This document shows positions 60,701 through 64,000 of a stretch of 64,000 nt of DNA, one piece after another. Made by a program: the position numbers and the translations under genes. The notes under the pieces were generated by a model. The model was not told where the DNA came from. It did no database searches and was given only the letters and a program-made list of their open reading frames with translations. Origin of the DNA: Streptomyces sp. 6-11-2 (GTDB lineage: Bacteria > Actinomycetota > Actinomycetes > Streptomycetales > Streptomycetaceae); the NCBI RefSeq assembly GCF_006540305.1, contig NZ_BJOR01000001.1:1674001-1738000 (forward strand), given 5' to 3'. How positions within the stretch are numbered: position 1 is the first letter of the stretch; every line of letters starts with the position of its first letter.

Positions 60701-62695
60701 GCCGGGGCGCGCCGGGCCATCCAGGTCCGGATCGCCGGAGCCGACCACTGGGCCGCGATCGAGGACGCGGGCCGGCTGCGCGACGCGCTCGGCACCGCGC
60801 TGCCGGTGGGCGTCCCGGAGGCGTTCACCGAGCCGGTGAAGGACCCGTTGGGCGACCTCCTGGCGCGCTATGCCCGCACCCACGGCCCGTTCACGTCGGC
60901 GTCGGCCGCGGCCCGCTTCGGCCTGGGCGTGGCGGTCACCGAGGGCGCGCTCCAGCGGCTCGCCGCGGGCGGCCGCGTCGTGCAGGGCGAGTTCCATCCG
61001 GCGGGCATCGGCCAGGAGTGGTGCGACGCGGGCGTGCTGCGTCGGCTGCGCCGGCGTTCACTGGCCGCGCTGCGGCACGAGCTGGAGCCGGTGCCGCCGG
61101 CCGCGCTCGCGCAGTTCCTGCCGCAGTGGCAGCACATCGGCAGGGGGCACGGACTGCGCGGCATCGACGGACTGGTGCGCGCCGTCGAGCAGTTGCAGGG
61201 CGCGTCCGTGCCCGCCTCCGCGCTGGAGAAGCTGGTCCTGCCGTCCCGCGTGGCGAACTACACCCCGTCGATGCTGGACGAACTCACCGCGGCCGGCGAG
61301 GTGGTGTGGGCGGGCGCGGGCGCGCTGCCCGGAAAGGACGGCTGGGTCTCCCTGTACCTGGCGGACACGGCCCCGCTGATCCTGCCGCCCCCGCACCCGC
61401 TGGAGCCGACCGCGCTCCACCAGTCGGTCCTGGACGCCCTCTCCGGCGGATACGGTCTGTTCTTCCGTCAGATCGCCGACCAGGTCCGCGCGACCACCCA
61501 CCCCGAGGCCACGGATCCCCAACTGGCCGACGCGCTGTGGGACCTGGCGTGGTCCGGACGGCTCACCAACGACACCCTCGCCCCGATGCGCTCCCTGCTG
61601 GGCTCGGGCCGCACCGCGGGTTCCACCGCGCACCGGGCCAAGCGCGCGGTCCCGCGCGGGCGTTACGGATCGCTGACGGCCGCCGCCCGCACCGCGTCCC
61701 GCAGCGGCCCGCCGACCGTCGCCGGCCGCTGGTCGCTGCTGCCGGTTCACGACCCCGACCCCACCGTGCGCGCCCACGCCCTGGCCCGTACCCTCCTCGA
61801 CCGGCACGGCGTGGTCACGCGGGGCGCGGTGGGGGCGGAGGGCGTCGAGGGCGGCTTCTCGGCGGTGTACCGGGTCCTGTCCGCCTTCGAGGACAGCGGC
61901 CAGGCCCGGCGGGGCTACGTGGTGGAGGGCCTGGGTGCCGCGCAGTTCGCGATGGACGGCGCGGTGGACCGGCTGCGGGCGGTGGCGAACGCCCGTGAGC
62001 GGGGCGAGGGCCTGCCCGGCGCGATCTCCGGGGGCGGTGGTCCCGACGGCTTCGGTTCCCCCGACGGCTCCCGGGGCCCCGGTGTCATCGACTCCGGCTT
62101 CCCCGCCGCCGAACTCAGCCGTGACTTCGGCGGTGACCTCGGCGGCGACGTCGACTGGCTGGACTCGGGCCGCCCGACCCCCGGTGACTACGTCCCGCCG
62201 AGGGACCTCGCCTCACCGGGTCACGGTGGCCCGAGGGGCGGCGGGCAGGCCCTCCCGTACGGCAACGGCTTCGGCGACCGCCGTGCCCGTACCGCCGACA
62301 CCGGACCCCGGGGGGTCGTCCTCGCCGCCGCCGACCCCGCGAACGCCTACGGCGCCGCACTCTCCTGGCCCGAGCCGCCGACCGGCGCGGGACACAAGCC
62401 GGGCCGCAAGGCCGGCTCCCTGGTGGTGCTCGTCGACGGCGAACTGGCGCTGTACATGGAGCGCGGCGGCAAGACGCTGCTGGCCTGGCCGGCCGACCCG
62501 GACGGCGCGGCCGGTGACGACCCGCGCCTGCGTGCGGCCGCCGAGGCGCTCGCCGAGGCCGCCCGCGCGGGCTCGCTGGGCACGGTGACGGTGGAGCGGG
62601 TCAACGGCGCCTCGGCCCTGACCTCCCCCCTCGGCGCCCTCCTGGAAGGAGCGGGGTTCATCGCGACCCCGCGCGGACTGCGCCTGCGCGCCTGA
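57761..62695 (+). CDS. lhr: Large helicase-related protein Lhr
   Basis: A 1644-residue SF2 helicase of the Lhr-long type, implicated in DNA repair. Walker A is VVAPTGSGKTLAAFLAALDQ near 46, motif II is VILDEVHAVAG, and motif VI is SGLQRVGRAGHQ near 410. Winged-helix and DEAD-associated regions follow (DVDxx ... VWDRVAGTITGRPGAQRLAV). The long Lhr C-terminal domain ends AGFIATPRGLRLRA after SLVVLVDGELALYMERGGKT. A Gly/Pro/Asp-rich insertion of about 120 residues (about 1410-1530) interrupts this domain. ATG 57761 (MVSDAHRALDGFSPATRGWF) is chosen. Confidence 0.95.
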   Translation: MVSDAHRALDGFSPATRGWFTGAFSAPTAAQAGAWQAIGEGSDVLVVAPTGSGKTLAAFLAALDQLASTPPPADPKKRCRVLYVSPLKALAVDVERNLRSPLTGIRQESVRRGLPEPEVRVGIRSGDTPAAERRALSTRPPDILITTPESLFLMLTSATRDALTGVETVILDEVHAVAGTKRGAHLALSLERLDELLPRPARRIGLSATVRPVDEIARYLSPRRKVEIVQPESGKEFDLSVVVPVEDLGELGGSPVADGGDGAERPSIWPHVEERITDLVQAHRSTIVFANSRRLAERLCNRLNEIAYERATGESLDEHHSPAELMGGSGAAHGAPPVIARAHHGSVSKEQRALVEEDLKAGRLPAVVATSSLELGIDMGAVDLVVQVESPPSVASGLQRVGRAGHQVGAVSTGVVFPKYRGDLVQAAVVTERMRSGAIESLKVPANPLDVLAQQLVAMTAMDTWQLDDLLALVRRAAPFASLPESAFTAVLDMLAGRYPSDAFAELRPRVVWDRVAGTITGRPGAQRLAVTSGGTIPDRGLFGVFLAGSDPKKGGGRVGELDEEMVYESRVGDVFTLGTSSWRIEDITRDRVLVSPAPGVPGRLPFWKGDQLGRPLELGRAVGAFLREVGSLPKEDARLRLLAAGLDAWAADNVLSYLEEQRAACGHVPDDRTIVVERFRDELGDWRVVVHSPFGAQVHAPWALALGARLSERYGMDAQVMHADDGIVLRLPDADLMGLDLLDQEPVKAGLEYDAEQAPVGAADVTFDKGEIDQTVTDQVGGSALFASRFRECAARALLLPRRNPGRRTPLWQQRQRAAQLLQVASEFGSFPIVLEAVRECLQDVFDVPGLVELMGDVESRKVRLVEVTTPEPSPFARSLLFGYVAQFLYEGDSPLAERRAAALSLDSRLLSELLGQAELRELLDAEVLVELERELQWLTEDRRVKDVEGVADVLRLLGPLSEAELAERGAEPGWARELAGARRAIQVRIAGADHWAAIEDAGRLRDALGTALPVGVPEAFTEPVKDPLGDLLARYARTHGPFTSASAAARFGLGVAVTEGALQRLAAGGRVVQGEFHPAGIGQEWCDAGVLRRLRRRSLAALRHELEPVPPAALAQFLPQWQHIGRGHGLRGIDGLVRAVEQLQGASVPASALEKLVLPSRVANYTPSMLDELTAAGEVVWAGAGALPGKDGWVSLYLADTAPLILPPPHPLEPTALHQSVLDALSGGYGLFFRQIADQVRATTHPEATDPQLADALWDLAWSGRLTNDTLAPMRSLLGSGRTAGSTAHRAKRAVPRGRYGSLTAAARTASRSGPPTVAGRWSLLPVHDPDPTVRAHALARTLLDRHGVVTRGAVGAEGVEGGFSAVYRVLSAFEDSGQARRGYVVEGLGAAQFAMDGAVDRLRAVANARERGEGLPGAISGGGGPDGFGSPDGSRGPGVIDSGFPAAELSRDFGGDLGGDVDWLDSGRPTPGDYVPPRDLASPGHGGPRGGGQALPYGNGFGDRRARTADTGPRGVVLAAADPANAYGAALSWPEPPTGAGHKPGRKAGSLVVLVDGELALYMERGGKTLLAWPADPDGAAGDDPRLRAAAEALAEAARAGSLGTVTVERVNGASALTSPLGALLEGAGFIATPRGLRLRA

Positions 62696-62766
62696 TCCGG
62701 GACAGCGGGAGCCACCCACACGCGCACTCGTACGTGTCGCCCTCCCGCACGTGTCACCCTTGACCC

Positions 62767-63612
62767 ATGCCCGAAGGCGACACGGTCTGGCAGACCGCGA
62801 GGCGGTTGCACGACGCCCTCGCGGGCAAGGTGCTGACCCGCAGCGACTTCCGGGTGCCGAAGTACGCCACGGTCGACCTCACCGGCCGCACCGTCCTGGA
62901 CACCGTCTCCCGCGGCAAGCACCTGCTCACCCGTTTCGAGGGCGGCCTCACGCTGCACTCGCACCTGCTGATGGAGGGCGCCTGGAGGGTGTACGGCACC
63001 GGCGAGCGCTGGAAGGGCGGCCCCGGCCACCAGATCCGCGCCATTCTCGGCGCCGCCGACCGCGCGGCCGTCGGCTACCGCCTCCAGGTCCTGGAGCTGC
63101 TGCGCACCTCGGAGGAGGACCGCACCGTCGCCCACCTCGGCCCGGACCTCCTCGGCCCCGACTGGGACCCCGACCTGGCCCTGGCCAACCTCCTGGCCGA
63201 GCCGGGCCGCCCAATCGGCGAGGCCCTGCTCGACCAGCGCAATCTCGCCGGCATCGGCAACGTCTACAAGAGCGAGCTGTGCTTCCTGCTCGGCGTGACC
63301 CCGTGGCTGCCGGTCGGCACCCTGCCCGCCGACCGCGCCGCGCAGCTGCCCGCCCTGGCCAAGAAGCTCCTGGAGGCCAACCGCGACCGCGTCGTCCGCC
63401 GGACCACCGGCCTGCGGGGCCAGGACCTGTTCGTGTACGGCCGGGCACCCCGCCCCTGTCTGCGCTGCGGCATCTCCGTCCGGGTGGCCGACCAGGGCGA
63501 CGGCTCCCAGGAGCGGCCCACGTACTGGTGTCCGAACTGCCAGGCAGGCCCCGCACCACAGCCGGGCACCGCGCAGAAGTGGCGGGACCGCCATCCCCGC
63601 ACGACCGGCTGA
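62767..63612 (+). CDS. Endonuclease VIII-like DNA glycosylase/AP lyase (Fpg/Nei family)
   Basis: A 281-residue base-excision repair enzyme for oxidised bases. It starts MPEGDTVWQTARRLHDALAG, with the catalytic Pro2 and Glu3 exposed after removal of Met. The H2TH domain includes IGEALLDQRNLAGIGNVYKS near 150. The C-terminal zinc finger is CLRCGISVRV...YWCPNCQ near 235-260. It sits 71 bp after lhr and may share its transcript; both concern DNA repair. Confidence 0.95.
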   Translation: MPEGDTVWQTARRLHDALAGKVLTRSDFRVPKYATVDLTGRTVLDTVSRGKHLLTRFEGGLTLHSHLLMEGAWRVYGTGERWKGGPGHQIRAILGAADRAAVGYRLQVLELLRTSEEDRTVAHLGPDLLGPDWDPDLALANLLAEPGRPIGEALLDQRNLAGIGNVYKSELCFLLGVTPWLPVGTLPADRAAQLPALAKKLLEANRDRVVRRTTGLRGQDLFVYGRAPRPCLRCGISVRVADQGDGSQERPTYWCPNCQAGPAPQPGTAQKWRDRHPRTTG

Positions 63613-63648
63613 TGTCCCCGCACCACCGCTTGACCGTCCCGCCCTCCG

Positions 63649-64000
63649 CTACGTCCCGGATTCCTCGTTCGAGCGGTGAGGCGGCGATGCCGTCGCGGCG
63701 CCGAACGGCCATCCCCCGCCGGCGGACGGCGGCCCGCCGAAGACGCCGTACGGCCACCCTCCGGAGGCGGGAAACGGCGCCCCACCGCCCTCCGCGAGCG
63801 CCGGCGCCTCAAGCCCCTTGTCCTCCCCCGCCTCCGGCCCCACGTCCGGCCCCTCGTCCGGTACTTGCGCCGGCCCCTCCTTGCGGGCCTCCTTGGGCAC
63901 GCAGTGCACGGGCAGCAGGCTCAGACCCCATCCCCCGGCCGCGACAGCCCCCTCCAGCACCCCCGCCTCGCCCGACAGCAGCAGTCGCAGCACCGCCCAC
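63649..64000 (-). CDS. Hypothetical protein, C-terminal fragment (truncated by window edge)
   Basis: The minus strand keeps an open frame from the right edge to a stop at 63649. It reads LRLLLSGEAGVLEGAVAAGG, WGLSLLPVHCVPKEARKEGP and then a Gly/Pro/Glu-rich tail ending SPPHRSNEESGT, with GGWPYGVFGGPP and GGGWPFGAA repeats. A short folded segment followed by a disordered tail is visible. I do not recognise the family. It converges on the Nei-type gene. Confidence 0.6.
   Translation of the reverse strand, partial: WAVLRLLLSGEAGVLEGAVAAGGWGLSLLPVHCVPKEARKEGPAQVPDEGPDVGPEAGEDKGLEAPALAEGGGAPFPASGGWPYGVFGGPPSAGGGWPFGAATASPPHRSNEESGT

Noticed and set aside
59204..60997. 597-codon minus-strand frame inside lhr
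   Set aside because: Antisense to conserved helicase sequence; the composition is Gln/Arg/Leu-rich without motifs.
1..64000. tRNA or rRNA genes
   Set aside because: No cloverleaf-like segments with a GGTTCGA-type T-loop and matching acceptor arms were found outside coding sequence on either strand.

Overview
This window is a gene-dense, very GC-rich chromosomal segment. Codon usage, GTG starts, gene content and gene order are those of a Streptomyces core chromosome. I recognise the arrangement from the nei/lhr - recA/recX - gluABCD - miaB/miaA - dapF - rshA - hflX - lexA/nrdR/nrdJ - rnhB - recQ neighbourhood of S. coelicolor. No rRNA, tRNA, CRISPR array, insertion sequence or prophage was seen. 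Species-specific material is limited to short repeats, a tandem protease duplication and low-complexity insertions.

Layout, left to right. 1-10468: a truncated ABC ATPase, a Nudix/NrtR-like protein and a DUF4192 protein (minus strand), a RecQ-family helicase with a C-terminal phosphoribosyltransferase-like signature (plus), two poorly known proteins, rnhB, an ADP-ribosylglycohydrolase coupled to a histidine phosphatase, and a DUF4937 protein. 10625-18318: a TerD protein, the nucleotide-reduction genes nrdR-nrdJ, divergent lexA, and a DinG-type helicase. Two tandem NrdR boxes precede nrdR and an SOS box precedes lexA. 18464-24702: a three-gene minus-strand siderophore operon (aminotransferase, IucA/IucC synthetase, N-acyltransferase) divergent from a CarH/LitR-like B12-binding MerR regulator. 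24920-27579: two tandem paralogous trypsin-like lipoproteins.

27648-38959: mostly minus-strand housekeeping genes: hflX, an M1 metallopeptidase, rshA, dapF, a membrane protein, miaA, a dioxygenase-like protein and miaB, with an orphan antitoxin-like gene on the plus strand. 39130-43949: a GT87-type membrane glycosyltransferase, a MazG-like pyrophosphohydrolase, a TAXI solute-binding protein and the GluK/GluR two-component system. GluRK lies divergent from 44234-47654, the glutamate uptake operon gluABCD. 47934-50817: an FAD monooxygenase, then a sulfur unit made of a short Cys-ending leader ORF, cysteine dioxygenase and rhodanese. 50896-54614: recX, recA, an AI-2E-family permease and a DUF3046 protein. 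54695-64000: an alpha/alpha-toroid protein, azlD/azlC with an AraC regulator, the giant helicase lhr, a Nei-type DNA glycosylase and a partial gene.

Functionally the window groups genome maintenance (recA, recX, lexA, RecQ, DinG, Lhr, Nei, RNase HII), dNTP supply (nrdRJ), tRNA A37 modification (miaA, miaB), ppGpp control (rshA) and nutrient acquisition. The most informative regulatory structures are the NrdR box pair with centres 31 bp apart, the lexA and recA SOS boxes, a 22-bp perfect palindrome between gluR and gluA, a gluB/gluC intercistronic hairpin, and an apparently leaderless cysteine-leader ORF ahead of the cysteine dioxygenase operon.
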